Origin: Alphaproteobacteria bacterium
Lineage (GTDB): Bacteria; Pseudomonadota; Alphaproteobacteria; Rickettsiales; Rickettsiaceae
Assembly (NCBI GenBank): GCA_020627625.1
Contig: JAHDGL010000003.1
Span: 1-57,372 of the forward strand
DNA length: 57,372 nucleotides
Direction: 5' to 3'
Shown: positions 27,692 to 38,841 of the stretch, piece after piece
Numbering within the stretch: the first letter of the stretch is position 1
Layout: the number at the start of each line of letters is the position of its first letter
Notes under the pieces: generated by a model
Database searches by the model: none
Seen by the model: only the letters and a program-made list of their open reading frames with translations
Told to the model about the DNA's origin: nothing
Translations under genes and position numbers: made by a program

Positions 27692-29109
27692 AATATGATA
27701 AGAAGTTACTAGATGCGTTATTACGTAAGGATTTTAGCAGCTTCATTGGTAAAGTATTTAACACTATTAATCCAGGCGAAGAGTATCACTCAAATTGGCA
27801 TATAGATTTAATTGCGGATTACTTAGAGGTAGTACGTGCAGGAAAAATCAAACGATTAATTATCAATATGCCACCCAGAGCACTGAAATCTGTATGTATT
27901 AATGTTGCCTGGCCCGCCTGGTTATTGGCGCAAAAACCATCAACAAGAATTATGACCGCAAGCTACTCTTCTGTTCTTAGCATTAAACATTCTTTAGATT
28001 GCAGGTTGGTTGTTAATTCAAATTGGTATAAGCAATTATTTCCTAAAACAATATTGAGTCGTAAACATAATCAGAAAAGTAAATTCTTAACTACTGAAAA
28101 TGGTTTCAGATTTGCAACAAGTGTTGGTGGCTCTGCAACTGGTGAGGGTGGTGATATTTTAATTATTGACGATCCACATAACCCGACGCAAATTAATTCT
28201 TTGAAAATGCGTAATAGAGCAATTGATTGGTTCGAACAAACATTTGTTACTAGGTTAAATAACAAGGATAAAGGAGCTATAGTTTTGGTAATGCAACGTT
28301 TGCATGCAGATGACTTATCAGCGCATTTATTATCTAGCGGAGGTTGGGAATTGCTAAAAATACCGGCTATTGCATCTGAAGATATTATTTATAAAATTGG
28401 TAATAATAATATTGGTCAGAAAGAGTATAAATTTGTTAAAGGCGAGTTGTTAAACAGAACAAGAGATAAAATAGAGTTTCTAAATAATATAGAACAAGAG
28501 GTTGGTACAAGAAATTATGCTGCTCAATTCTTGCAAGAACCTCTTCCGTCTGGATTTAATTTACTAAAATTGGAAGATATTACATTTTACGAACAAATCC
28601 CTGATAAATTTGATTATTATATACAAAGTTGGGATACTGCGATCAAAGTTTCCGAGAAAGCTGATTATAGTGTTGGCACTTGCTGGGGTATTGTAGATAA
28701 TAAATATTACTTATTAGCGTTAATACGCAAGAAAATGAGTTATCCTGACTTAAAAAAAGAAATAGAAAAATTTAATAATAGATTTAATCCCAAACATCTT
28801 TTAATCGAAGATAAAGCAAGTGGGCAGTCAATTATTCAAGATTTAAAATTATCTGGTTATAATAATATTAAGGCCATAAAACCCAAATTGGATAAAGTCA
28901 CGAGATTCGCTGCAATTACACCAATATTTCAATCTGGCAATGCTTTACTTCCCAAGAAAACAATTTATAACAGAGAATTACTTAGAGAATTAACAAATTT
29001 CCCAAATACAAAGAACGACGACATAGTTGATTCAGTTAGCCAATTTTTGAATTTTAGCAAAAGCATAAAGAGTAAAACAAATATACGAATAAGAAACATA
29101 GCATATTAA
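27688..29109 (+). CDS. Phage terminase large subunit-like protein
   Basis: MPPRALKSVCINVAWPAWLLAQ (Walker A-like), GGDILIIDDPHNP, QSWDTAIK nuclease motif. Confidence 0.92.
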   Translation: MKYDKKLLDALLRKDFSSFIGKVFNTINPGEEYHSNWHIDLIADYLEVVRAGKIKRLIINMPPRALKSVCINVAWPAWLLAQKPSTRIMTASYSSVLSIKHSLDCRLVVNSNWYKQLFPKTILSRKHNQKSKFLTTENGFRFATSVGGSATGEGGDILIIDDPHNPTQINSLKMRNRAIDWFEQTFVTRLNNKDKGAIVLVMQRLHADDLSAHLLSSGGWELLKIPAIASEDIIYKIGNNNIGQKEYKFVKGELLNRTRDKIEFLNNIEQEVGTRNYAAQFLQEPLPSGFNLLKLEDITFYEQIPDKFDYYIQSWDTAIKVSEKADYSVGTCWGIVDNKYYLLALIRKKMSYPDLKKEIEKFNNRFNPKHLLIEDKASGQSIIQDLKLSGYNNIKAIKPKLDKVTRFAAITPIFQSGNALLPKKTIYNRELLRELTNFPNTKNDDIVDSVSQFLNFSKSIKSKTNIRIRNIAY

Positions 29110-29197
29110 AAATAATTTGTTGAACTCTCTTGTTTGTTGGATTATTTTAATATACTAATATTTTGATAATTAAATTTATAATATTATATTAGTAATT

Positions 29198-31105
29198 ATG
29201 AGAAACAAAATTGTATCTGTATCACTTGTTATATTTTTTACCTTAATTTTTGTACAAAATAGTTATGCAAGATTTCGCACCTTAGAAGATTCTAGTTTAT
29301 GTTATGATTTATATAATTATGATATAAAAGTTAATAAAGACGGAACATACGAAGCTACAACCGAGCTACAGATTGAACTATTGAAAGAACAGGCTAGAAG
29401 CATTGTATCTAAATATGATATATCATACAATGGTGATAGTTCTTTTGTAGATATTATTGAAGCAAAAACAATGTTTCAAGGAAAAGAATATCCGGTATCA
29501 AAGGAGATGATAGAAGATAAACCAATCGCTAGTAACCAGAGTGGTTTTGATGAAAAAAGACAAATTTCTGTGAATTTCCCTAAGCCAGAGTTGGGAGCAA
29601 AAATTTATATTAAATATAAAGAAATTCATAAAAAAGTGCCAATTAAGGGTTTATTTTCAACAGACCTATATTTTGGTGTAGGTGGGTATTGGAAAAAATC
29701 GACAGTCAATATAAAGTCAGAAATTCCTTTACTCATTAAGAAGAATGATCCTTATAAAAATTTGGATATAAAAACCAGTAATAGCAATAGGAGTGATAAT
29801 AATAGTAATTATTTGCACAATGCAACTATAACTTTGAGAAAACCACTAACCTCAGGCACAATTGGAGAAGAACAATCGAGCGGGTTAAACCACAAATATT
29901 ATACTTATATTTCGTTATCAAGTGTAGATTCTTGGACCCCAATTGGTAGCGTACTAGAGAAACAATACGAAGAAGTTCTTAATCAAGAAATACCTGATTT
30001 ATTTCTCGAGATAGTAAAGTTAGCTAAAAAAGAAAAGGGGTTAGTTGCAAAAATAAATAGAATCACTTCTAGCTTAAATGAAAAAATTAATTATTTTGGT
30101 AGTTGGCAATCTATTAAAGGTAAGTTTATACCTCAAGACCTGGCTAGATCTGCCGATAGGCAATTAGGTGATTGTAAAGATTTTGCTACAATCACTGTGA
30201 AGATTTTAAGGAGTTTAGGCTATAAAGCAAATGTTGCTCTTGTTGATCGAGGCGCAGGAAGCCCAGAATTTAATTCACTTTTTCCGTCTTTGGGTGATTT
30301 TAATCATGCGATATTAAAAGTAATAGATAAAGATCAAAAAATCTACTGGATAGACCCTACTAATAGAGTCTCTATGGCAGATGGAATTTTCCCAGATATT
30401 GCGGGTAAGAATGTATTAGTGTTAGATAAAAAATCTAGTTATGAAAAAATACCTAATGTTTTATCAGATAGTGCTGTGACTAAAATTACCAAAACAATAA
30501 AAAATAAAAATACTATACTTTATAACATAAAATTCTTGGGTGAAGAGGCGTTGCAACTTAGCGGTATGGGGATGTATATGTCAGAACAATCAATACAAGA
30601 TTGGTTATACAGCACTTTTTCGTCTATATATGTTTTGTCAAAAGATAGATTGAAAACTAATATACCTGATCTAAAAAGCAGAATTGTTGCTCCTATTAAT
30701 ATTTCATTGGAGTATAAAAACCCAAATATGTTTTATAAAACAAATAAAGGGTGGGGCTATAAGTTCCCACTTTCTGCACCTTGGGTACAAACAATAATAA
30801 ATGTAGATATTAAAAATGACATACACGATCTTTATGTAGGTTATCCTAAAACTATAGAACGATCTACAATTATAAAAAATAGGAAAATTTCTGATTTAGA
30901 TAATTTAAACTTTGATTTACCAAACCAATTTATTAGCTTATCGCGTAAATGTTATATAAAAGATAATGATAGTGTGATTATTGATAAAGCAGTTATACAT
31001 GATACATGGATCAGTAATGAAGATTTAAAATCCCGCGAGTTTGCAAAGCTAAGACAAATTATTTTAGATAATCATGATAGTTCTATTATCATTGATAATA
31101 ATTAA
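29198..31105 (+). CDS. Secreted DUF3857/transglutaminase-like protein
   Basis: Signal peptide; Cys-His-Asp triad in GDCKDFATI, DFNHAILKV, YWIDPTNR. Confidence 0.85.
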   Translation: MRNKIVSVSLVIFFTLIFVQNSYARFRTLEDSSLCYDLYNYDIKVNKDGTYEATTELQIELLKEQARSIVSKYDISYNGDSSFVDIIEAKTMFQGKEYPVSKEMIEDKPIASNQSGFDEKRQISVNFPKPELGAKIYIKYKEIHKKVPIKGLFSTDLYFGVGGYWKKSTVNIKSEIPLLIKKNDPYKNLDIKTSNSNRSDNNSNYLHNATITLRKPLTSGTIGEEQSSGLNHKYYTYISLSSVDSWTPIGSVLEKQYEEVLNQEIPDLFLEIVKLAKKEKGLVAKINRITSSLNEKINYFGSWQSIKGKFIPQDLARSADRQLGDCKDFATITVKILRSLGYKANVALVDRGAGSPEFNSLFPSLGDFNHAILKVIDKDQKIYWIDPTNRVSMADGIFPDIAGKNVLVLDKKSSYEKIPNVLSDSAVTKITKTIKNKNTILYNIKFLGEEALQLSGMGMYMSEQSIQDWLYSTFSSIYVLSKDRLKTNIPDLKSRIVAPINISLEYKNPNMFYKTNKGWGYKFPLSAPWVQTIINVDIKNDIHDLYVGYPKTIERSTIIKNRKISDLDNLNFDLPNQFISLSRKCYIKDNDSVIIDKAVIHDTWISNEDLKSREFAKLRQIILDNHDSSIIIDNN

Positions 31106-31153
31106 ATACACCCAACGGATTTTATTAATTCCTTTATTCCTTTTGATTTATTC

Positions 31154-31270
31154 ATTTATATCTCACCTTTTTCGTCTTTAATGGGTTAGCATTTAAAACA
31201 AAAAAGGTAAAATCTAAATTCCAAAATATTTTTTAAAAAATGCGCATAGTTCAACGCATGTTTACTATAT
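31154..31270. repeat. Family A repeat (near-identical to 47437-47552)
   Basis: tttatatctcacctttttcgtctttaatgggttagcatttaaaacaaaaaaggtaaaatctaaattcc..gcatagttcaacgcatgtttactatat. Confidence 0.9.
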
Positions 31271-31319
31271 CTTTTGTACCAATTAGTTACTGTTTTATTC
31301 TTATAACCACAATTTATTT

Positions 31320-32471
31320 TTATAACCACATATTCTTCATCTTAGTAAAGAAACCTTCATTTTTATAGTTGACATCTACAGAATCTAATTCATTATCTAA
31401 AGTCATCAATAATTCTTTTTGCTTTTTAGTCAACTTTTTAGGCGCCTGTACATAAGCATGCGCATATAGATCGCCACGAACAGAAGAACGGACTTTCGAC
31501 ATCCCTTTTCCTCTTAAACGTAGCCGATCACCTGTTTCAGTACATTCTGGAATTTTAAGCATTACTTCTGAACCATCAATAGTAGGTACTTTTACTTCCC
31601 CGCCTAATATCGCCTTGGTAAAACTAAGAGGTAATTTAAAATGCAAATCATTTCCCTCAACCCGATATATATCATGCTCTTTTATATTAACAAAAACGTA
31701 TAAGTCACCTGCTGTACCACCCCTTACACCAGCCTCTCCTTCACCAGCTATTCTGATACGAGTACTATCTTCTATACCAGCTGGGATATTAACTATTAAA
31801 TGTTTGTGTTTATTAACTCTTCCAACACCATAACAAGTTCCACAAGGATTTTTTATTCCTTGCCCAGAACCATTACACTTGCCGCACGTTTGCTCAACAG
31901 CAAAAAAACCTTGCTGCATACGAACAACACCAGCTCCATTACAATGTGAACATGTGACAACATCATTAGGGTTTTTAGCGCCATTACCATCACACGTATT
32001 ACATTTTATTTCTGTAGAAAAACTTATATCCTTATCAATACCTTTAAAAGCTTCTTCTAAAGAAATAGAAAGGTTGTATTTTAAATCTGAACCTCTAATT
32101 TTTGATGATTTCCTACGAGCCCCCTGACTAGAACGCCCTCCCATAAAATCACTAAAGAAATCACCAAATATATCATTAACATCAGCGCCAGAAAACCCAG
32201 ATTGCGAACTATGCCCGCTAAATCCAGACGCACCCGGTCCGCCATTAGCAAATGCTTGATGACCAAAACGATCATATGCAGATTTTTTCTGCTCATCTTT
32301 TAATACATCATATGCCTCACCAGCTTCTTTAAACTTTTTTTCTGACTCAGCATCACCGTTATTACGATCAGGGTGATGTTTCTTTGCAAGTTTCAAATAT
32401 GCTTTTTTAATTTCTGCATCAGTAGCCGATTTCGAAACGCCAAGTACTTCGTAATAATCTCGCTTTGACAT
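31320..32471 (-). CDS. dnaJ: Chaperone DnaJ
   Basis: J domain with HPD (KKHHPDRN), four CxxCxGxG-type repeats. Confidence 0.97.
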   Translation of the reverse strand: MSKRDYYEVLGVSKSATDAEIKKAYLKLAKKHHPDRNNGDAESEKKFKEAGEAYDVLKDEQKKSAYDRFGHQAFANGGPGASGFSGHSSQSGFSGADVNDIFGDFFSDFMGGRSSQGARRKSSKIRGSDLKYNLSISLEEAFKGIDKDISFSTEIKCNTCDGNGAKNPNDVVTCSHCNGAGVVRMQQGFFAVEQTCGKCNGSGQGIKNPCGTCYGVGRVNKHKHLIVNIPAGIEDSTRIRIAGEGEAGVRGGTAGDLYVFVNIKEHDIYRVEGNDLHFKLPLSFTKAILGGEVKVPTIDGSEVMLKIPECTETGDRLRLRGKGMSKVRSSVRGDLYAHAYVQAPKKLTKKQKELLMTLDNELDSVDVNYKNEGFFTKMKNMWL

Positions 32472-32528
32472 AATATCTACACCACCCCTAAAAGATTCTT
32501 AAATTCTGATTCTAAGTTTTTTGGATTG

Positions 32529-34445
32529 TTATTTATCATCACTAACGTCTTTAAACTCACCATCTACAACTTTAGCATCTTTTTCTGAACCATTGCTATT
32601 ATTACCATCTGCACTTGCCGTATCTGGCTGAGACTGAGCATTAGCAGCATTCATGGCTTCGCCAATTTTCATACTAGCTGTAGCAAGAGCCTCCGTTTTT
32701 GCGTTGATTTGCTCTATATCATCCTCAGACTCCATAGCAGATTTAAGATCACTCACGGCTGATTCTATAGATTTCTTGTCTTCATCAGAAATCTTATCAG
32801 CATGATCTTTCAAACTCTTTTCCGTAGAATAAATTAAAGCATCTGCCTTATTCTTAGATTCAATAATTTCTTTACGCTTTTTATCATCTGATGCATTAGC
32901 TTCTGCATCTTTTACCATTTGTTCAATTTCATCTTCTTTTAAACCGCCAGAAGCCTGAATTGTTACTTTTTGCTCTTTGCCACTTGCTTTATCTTTTGCA
33001 GATACATGCACTATACCATTAGCATCAATATCAAATGTTACTTCAATTTGTGGATTACCTCTTGGAGCAGGTGGAATACCTTCTAGATTAAACTGACCAA
33101 GCATTTTATTATGCGCAGCTAGCTCTCTTTCACCCTGGAATACACGGATAGTTACTGCATGCTGGTTATCCTCAGCAGTAGAGAATACCTGACTTTTCTT
33201 AGCAGGAATTGTAGTATTGCGATCTATTAACCTAGTAAACACACCGCCCAGAGTTTCAATACCTAATGATAATGGGGTTACATCAAGAAGTAATACATCT
33301 TTTACATCTCCTTGCAGAACACCACCCTGAATTGCAGCACCAAGAGCGACTACCTCATCCGGATTTACCCCTTTATGTGGATCGCGACCGAAGAATTCTT
33401 TTACTTTTTCAATAACTTTTGGCATTCTTGTCATACCACCAACAAGAATCACCTCATCAACCTCAGATGATTTTACACCAGCATCTTTTAGAGCTTTTTT
33501 GCAAGGTTCCATTGTACGATCAATCAATTCCATAACTAAAGATTCGAGTTTCGCTCTGGTTAACTTGATGTTCATGTGCTTAGGGCCAGAAGCATCTGCT
33601 GTAATATAAGGCAAATTAATATCTGTTTGCTGAGAAGTAGATAACTCTTTTTTTGCCTTCTCTGCAGCTTCTTTTAATCTTTGCAAAGCCAAAGGGTCTT
33701 GCTTTAAATCCACTGAGGTTTCTTTCTTAAACTCATCTACTAAGAAATTAAGGATTTTCATGTCAAAATCCTCACCACCTAAGAAAGTATCTCCATTAGT
33801 TGATTTGACCTCAAAAACACCATCACCAATCTCTAATATGGACACATCAAAAGTACCACCACCAAGATCATATACTGCTATTGTCTTGTTTTCTGTTTTA
33901 TCCAAACCATAAGCAAGCGCAGCTGCTGTTGGCTCATTAATAATACGCAACACTTCCAAGCCAGCAATTTTACCAGCATCTTTTGTTGCTTGTCTTTGTG
34001 CGTCATTAAAATATGCCGGAACCGTAATAACAGCCTGGCTTACCTTCTCACCAAGGAAATTTTCAGCTGTTTCTTTCATTTTTTGCAAAATATATGCACT
34101 TACCTGGCTAGGAGAGTATTTTTTACCCTCAATTTCCACCCACGCATCACCTGTATCGGATTTTACGATTTTGTAAGGAACCATATCCTTATCTTTTTTT
34201 ACTGTTGGATCGGTGTGACTACGACCTATTAATCTTTTTATTGCAAATAATGTGTTTTTCGGATTAGTTACCGCTTGTCTTTTTGCAGGCTGCCCTATTA
34301 ATCTTTCATTATTATCAACAAAAGCAACCATAGAAGCTGTAGTTCTTTCACCTTCTGAATTTGCTAAAACCTTAGGATCTTTACCATCCATTACTGCTAC
34401 ACAAGAATTTGTTGTGCCCAGATCTATTCCTATAATTTTACCCAT
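32529..34445 (-). CDS. dnaK: Chaperone DnaK (Hsp70)
   Basis: [36 protein letters not shown]. Confidence 0.98.
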   Translation of the reverse strand: MGKIIGIDLGTTNSCVAVMDGKDPKVLANSEGERTTASMVAFVDNNERLIGQPAKRQAVTNPKNTLFAIKRLIGRSHTDPTVKKDKDMVPYKIVKSDTGDAWVEIEGKKYSPSQVSAYILQKMKETAENFLGEKVSQAVITVPAYFNDAQRQATKDAGKIAGLEVLRIINEPTAAALAYGLDKTENKTIAVYDLGGGTFDVSILEIGDGVFEVKSTNGDTFLGGEDFDMKILNFLVDEFKKETSVDLKQDPLALQRLKEAAEKAKKELSTSQQTDINLPYITADASGPKHMNIKLTRAKLESLVMELIDRTMEPCKKALKDAGVKSSEVDEVILVGGMTRMPKVIEKVKEFFGRDPHKGVNPDEVVALGAAIQGGVLQGDVKDVLLLDVTPLSLGIETLGGVFTRLIDRNTTIPAKKSQVFSTAEDNQHAVTIRVFQGERELAAHNKMLGQFNLEGIPPAPRGNPQIEVTFDIDANGIVHVSAKDKASGKEQKVTIQASGGLKEDEIEQMVKDAEANASDDKKRKEIIESKNKADALIYSTEKSLKDHADKISDEDKKSIESAVSDLKSAMESEDDIEQINAKTEALATASMKIGEAMNAANAQSQPDTASADGNNSNGSEKDAKVVDGEFKDVSDDK

Positions 34446-34656
34446 AATAATACCTCCATTAAATAAACATAATAATATTTAAATACAAATTTAAACATAA
34501 GAAGATTTCTATATTATTTTTCTAAAATATAAATTTCTTATTTTAAATTCATGTTTTAACCACATTTATTTATATAGGAACGTAATATTTATTTTACAAG
34601 AGGTTAAAAAAATAAAAATATTAAAAACGCTAATTTAAGATAAGAAAATCGAGTTA

Positions 34657-35640
34657 TTATATGGTTTCATTTTTAATTATCTTTATTATTCTATCTAACT
34701 CGGATAGTGGAGAATATGAATAATGCTCAAGATGATTAGTATTTTCTGCAAGATACTTAATCATACCTAAATCCACGAGCTGTTGAAGAAAATATTTGTG
34801 TTTTTTTAGTTTACAACCATCTGGACAAAATACATATACTGGCTTACCAGTGTTAGCAGACTCACTACAAATGGAAATAGAATCAAGAGTAGATATTATA
34901 TATTTTGCTTTTTGCATTATATTATAATAAGGATTATAATCATTATTAGACGAATCGTAAACTATATTAGGCCAAGAAAAATTTTCCTTAAAATATTTTT
35001 TTACATGTACGGGCACGCGGCGACCAAAGCTTATAAAAAATGGTAATGAATGACTACCTGCAATTATTGATAATCTTTTACCTAATATTTTTAAATTTTT
35101 CAAAGTAAGGGTATGGTCTTTTTTAGAACCACCAATAATCACTGCTATAAATTCTTTAAGATCAGGATAATTAGTTTCAAATTCATTCCCCAATCTGCAC
35201 AACTTATTTCTAATACCAGTTAGTGCACCAAGGATTCGTATTACATTAGGTGCGCTATAACTAAAACTATCATGCTGAGGTAGTATAATAAAATGAAACT
35301 CTTTGGGGTTAATATCTGGTCGCATAATTTGGATAATTTTTATATCACCACCAGAAATTCTCTTTAAATATACAGCCAGCGAAGCAGCCCTACGCCCTGA
35401 GGATATAATAATTTCAGGAATTGTTGAGTGTTTTAATTGCGATAGAACAGATTTTTTTACATGCAAAGGGAAAAAAGATAAAAAACAATTAGGCAAATTA
35501 GCAAACACATTATATTTTATATATTTCAGTTCAAATCTTTCCCCTAGCCCTTTCGCGAGCTCAACACCTTGCGTTGCTTTTCCGGGCCTATCATCTACTA
35601 GAACCCAAATTTTTGTTGTTTTTAGTTTGTTCTGATCCAT
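34657..35640 (-). CDS. ELM1/DUF1022 family protein (mitochondrial fission ELM1-like)
   Basis: WVLVDDRPGKATQGVELAKGLG, ISSGRRAASLAVYLKR, GRRVP. Confidence 0.85.
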   Translation of the reverse strand: MDQNKLKTTKIWVLVDDRPGKATQGVELAKGLGERFELKYIKYNVFANLPNCFLSFFPLHVKKSVLSQLKHSTIPEIIISSGRRAASLAVYLKRISGGDIKIIQIMRPDINPKEFHFIILPQHDSFSYSAPNVIRILGALTGIRNKLCRLGNEFETNYPDLKEFIAVIIGGSKKDHTLTLKNLKILGKRLSIIAGSHSLPFFISFGRRVPVHVKKYFKENFSWPNIVYDSSNNDYNPYYNIMQKAKYIISTLDSISICSESANTGKPVYVFCPDGCKLKKHKYFLQQLVDLGMIKYLAENTNHLEHYSYSPLSELDRIIKIIKNETI

Positions 35641-35698
35641 AATACCAATATTATCAAAAAATAACTAATACGTCTATTAGTAAGAGCACATTTAACTA

Positions 35699-37111
35699 TT
35701 AATTATTTCTGTCTATGACAAATTGAATATCTTTGACCAACTCTATAATTGAAACATTCGAACCTTTTGTTTCAAGATTTAATCGAAGCAATGGTTCTGT
35801 ATTAGAGCTGCGCAAATTAAACCTCCAATTAGAAAATTCCATAGCTAGGCCGTCAGTATAATCAATTACAGGCTTCTGGGGTCTAAAATGACTTTCTATA
35901 CTACTAATAACTTTAGCAACGTTATTTACCTTATAGTTAATTTCGCCACTACAAGGATAAGCAGATTGACTTTGCTCTATTATATTAGATAGTTTTGTCA
36001 CTTTCCCATAGTTTGTACTTAACAAGTCGGCAATTAACAACCATGGAATCATACCACTATCACAATAAGCAAAATCTCTAAAATAATGATGAGCGCTCAT
36101 TTCACCGCCATAAACTGCATTCTCTGATCGCATTTTTGCTTTAATGAAGCTATGGCCAGATTTGCTTTGCACCGCGATTCCGCTAAATTCCTTCACTATA
36201 TTTTGGGTATTCCATACAAGTCTTGGATCATGAATTATTTTACTACCAGGGTGTTTTTTTAAAAAACTAGCAGCTAATAAACCAACTATATAATACCCTT
36301 CTACAAAATTCCCCTTCTCATCAAAGAAAAAGCAACGATCAAAATCCCCATCCCATGCAATTCCCAAATCTGCCCGATTCCGCCTTACAGCATCAGAAGT
36401 AACGATTCTATTACCTGGTAACATAGGATTTGGTACACCATTTGGGAAATTTCCATCTGGCTCATCATGGATGTAAATAAATTGAAAAGGTAATGATTTC
36501 TGTAATAACTTAATAACTTCACCAGCTGGACCATTACCTGGATTTACTACTATTTTTAATGGTTTGAGCTTATTAATATTAACATAGCTCAGCAAATGTT
36601 TTATATAATCTGATTTGTCTTTTTGTATTGTTTGCCTACAGTGCTTGTCCAAAAATTCACTTGATTTAACAACATTATGAGTGAGTACATTATGGGTCAG
36701 TAGATAATCCTGTATTTTTCCCAATTCATTTTCCATGCTTATAGGTCTACTACCTTGCTTGACCATCTTTATACCGTTATAACCTTTTGGATTATGGCTA
36801 GCAGTTATCATTATACCACCATCTACACCCTCATTCTCCCGATTCCATGTATGAAAATACACCTCCTCGGTACCGCACAAACCAATATTGACAACAGAAA
36901 CACCAGAATCCGTTAGACCCTTAATTATTGCATCTGCTAACATAGGACTCTCAAGTCTTACATCATATCCAACTATAACAATGGTTGGTTTTATAAGCTT
37001 TGCATAAGCTACGGCAATTTTATAAGCCAAATCTGCATTTAGCTCTTCTGGAACTTTGCCTCTAATATCATAGGCTTTAAAACATTTTAGTTTATCTGTA
37101 ATCATAGACAA
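35699..37111 (-). CDS. manB: Phosphomannomutase/phosphoglucomutase
   Basis: FKAYDIRGKVPEELN, TASHNPKGYNGIK, DGDFDRCFFFDE, RSSNTEPLLRLN. Confidence 0.94.
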   Translation of the reverse strand: MSMITDKLKCFKAYDIRGKVPEELNADLAYKIAVAYAKLIKPTIVIVGYDVRLESPMLADAIIKGLTDSGVSVVNIGLCGTEEVYFHTWNRENEGVDGGIMITASHNPKGYNGIKMVKQGSRPISMENELGKIQDYLLTHNVLTHNVVKSSEFLDKHCRQTIQKDKSDYIKHLLSYVNINKLKPLKIVVNPGNGPAGEVIKLLQKSLPFQFIYIHDEPDGNFPNGVPNPMLPGNRIVTSDAVRRNRADLGIAWDGDFDRCFFFDEKGNFVEGYYIVGLLAASFLKKHPGSKIIHDPRLVWNTQNIVKEFSGIAVQSKSGHSFIKAKMRSENAVYGGEMSAHHYFRDFAYCDSGMIPWLLIADLLSTNYGKVTKLSNIIEQSQSAYPCSGEINYKVNNVAKVISSIESHFRPQKPVIDYTDGLAMEFSNWRFNLRSSNTEPLLRLNLETKGSNVSIIELVKDIQFVIDRNN

Positions 37112-37161
37112 ATGAACCGATCAATTACTCTATGGACTTTGCTTTTATCCATAGCTTTAGG

Positions 37162-38547
37162 TTATATTTTATTAATAGTTTGACTTATCATAGCATTTTT
37201 ATAAAAATAGTCATCTAATTGTATTGTAATTATTATTAAAGAATCATTTTGTAGATTAGATATATTGCCTAAATGTTCTTTCGATATATATCGTGATTCA
37301 TTAGCCGAAATATTAACAAACTGGTCGTTTAACTTAAATTGTGCTATTCCACTTACAACCATCCAATTAGCTGTATATTTAAAATATTTCGACAAATCAA
37401 AACTAGTATTAGAGTTAATTGTCAATCTATGTAGCATTACTTGTTGATTAGATTCAATTTCTTGTAACGCGCCCCAATGGAACTTTTTAACTTTATTAAC
37501 GTCTTTTTGAATTTTAGAATATATTCTTTTAACCGCTTCAGAGCTTTTTTTATTAGTAACTAATAAACCATTTTTCGTACTAATAATAGCAAGATCTTTA
37601 ACACCAACAGCCCCAACTAATTGACCATTATTTTCAATATAACAATTTGATACATCATGCAATTTTGCACTCCCTTTAATTATATTGCCATTAGAGTCAA
37701 CAGGAGATAGATTACTTAACGACTCCCAATTTCCAACATCACTCCAACCAATGTCACAAGGAACAACCACCACTTTCTTGGATTTTTCTATAACGGCATA
37801 ATCAATCGACTGTTCTGGTGCCAATTTAAAGGCTGATGGATTAATTCTGATAGCTTTATCGTCAATACCATTAAATTTAGGCATAGAATATCGTACATTC
37901 TTCAAAATATTAGGGCAATATTTCTTCATTTCTCTTAAAATACTACCGGCAGAAAAACAAAATATTCCTGAATTCCATAAAAAATTATCGGTCGCTAAAC
38001 ATTCCATAGCTAATTTTAAATTAGGTTTCTCAATAAACTCTTCGACTTTATTACCTTTATATTTTATATAACCATAACCAGTCTCCGGACTATCTGGCTT
38101 TATACCAAATGTTACAATAGAGCCCTTTTGCGCTAATTTTCTTGCTTTTGTAATTGCTATCTCAAATTTCCTTTGATCCAAAATCAAATGATCTGCCGGT
38201 AATATTAGCATTATCTCATCTGAACCATAATATTCTTTGACATGCAAAGCAGCTGAGGCAATTGCTGCTGCAGTATTTCGACCGAAAGGCTCTAAAATAA
38301 AATTTGATTGAATGGGTCTTGCAACTAATTCATTTACTTTATTATATTCCTCTTTAATTTGAAGATATAAATTTTCATTAGCAACAGTGATAATATTTGT
38401 AACCAAGTTAACGTTGATTGCTCGGATGAATACTTTTTGCAATAAACTTTGACCATCATCTAACTTAATAAAAGGTTTGGGGCATTTCTTGTTAGAGACT
38501 GGCCATAAACGACTACCAACTCCACCAGATAAAACTATTGCTTGCAT
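37162..38547 (-). CDS. manC: Mannose-1-phosphate guanylyltransferase / mannose-6-phosphate isomerase
   Basis: VLSGGVGSRLWPVSNKKCPKPFIKL, PADHLI, FIEKPNL, C-terminal cupin-like region. Confidence 0.94.
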   Translation of the reverse strand: MQAIVLSGGVGSRLWPVSNKKCPKPFIKLDDGQSLLQKVFIRAINVNLVTNIITVANENLYLQIKEEYNKVNELVARPIQSNFILEPFGRNTAAAIASAALHVKEYYGSDEIMLILPADHLILDQRKFEIAITKARKLAQKGSIVTFGIKPDSPETGYGYIKYKGNKVEEFIEKPNLKLAMECLATDNFLWNSGIFCFSAGSILREMKKYCPNILKNVRYSMPKFNGIDDKAIRINPSAFKLAPEQSIDYAVIEKSKKVVVVPCDIGWSDVGNWESLSNLSPVDSNGNIIKGSAKLHDVSNCYIENNGQLVGAVGVKDLAIISTKNGLLVTNKKSSEAVKRIYSKIQKDVNKVKKFHWGALQEIESNQQVMLHRLTINSNTSFDLSKYFKYTANWMVVSGIAQFKLNDQFVNISANESRYISKEHLGNISNLQNDSLIIITIQLDDYFYKNAMISQTINKI

Positions 38548-38761
38548 CTTGACCTACCAAATTTTACTTCGAGTTTTAACAAAACTTAATTCTATTTTTG
38601 CATAGTGTCAATAGTTTTTAACAAAAGATAATAAATTTTAATAGAATTTAATGTCCTGTAGTTGTAGTGTTTGAGTAACTACTCAGTAAAACACGTTACC
38701 AGGTTATTAAAGCTTTACAAAAATGTAGTAAATGCTAAACGCGCGCTGAGGGTTGAGGTGT

Positions 38762-38830
38762 GTGTATTTTTTTAAAAAATATTTTGGAGTTTAGATTTTA
38801 TAATAAAACGAGTTGAATTAGCCTATATTT
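38762..38830. repeat. Inverted family A/A-variant fragment
   Basis: ttttttaaaaaatattttggagtttagatttta is the inverse of the family A right arm; gagttgaattagcctatattt matches the end of the 563-704 element. Confidence 0.65.
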
Positions 38831-38841
38831 ATAGATTAGCC

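Noticed and set aside
26154-29109. Complete prophage
   Set aside because: Only portal, one small ORF and terminase are present; no capsid, tail, lysis or integrase genes in flanks.
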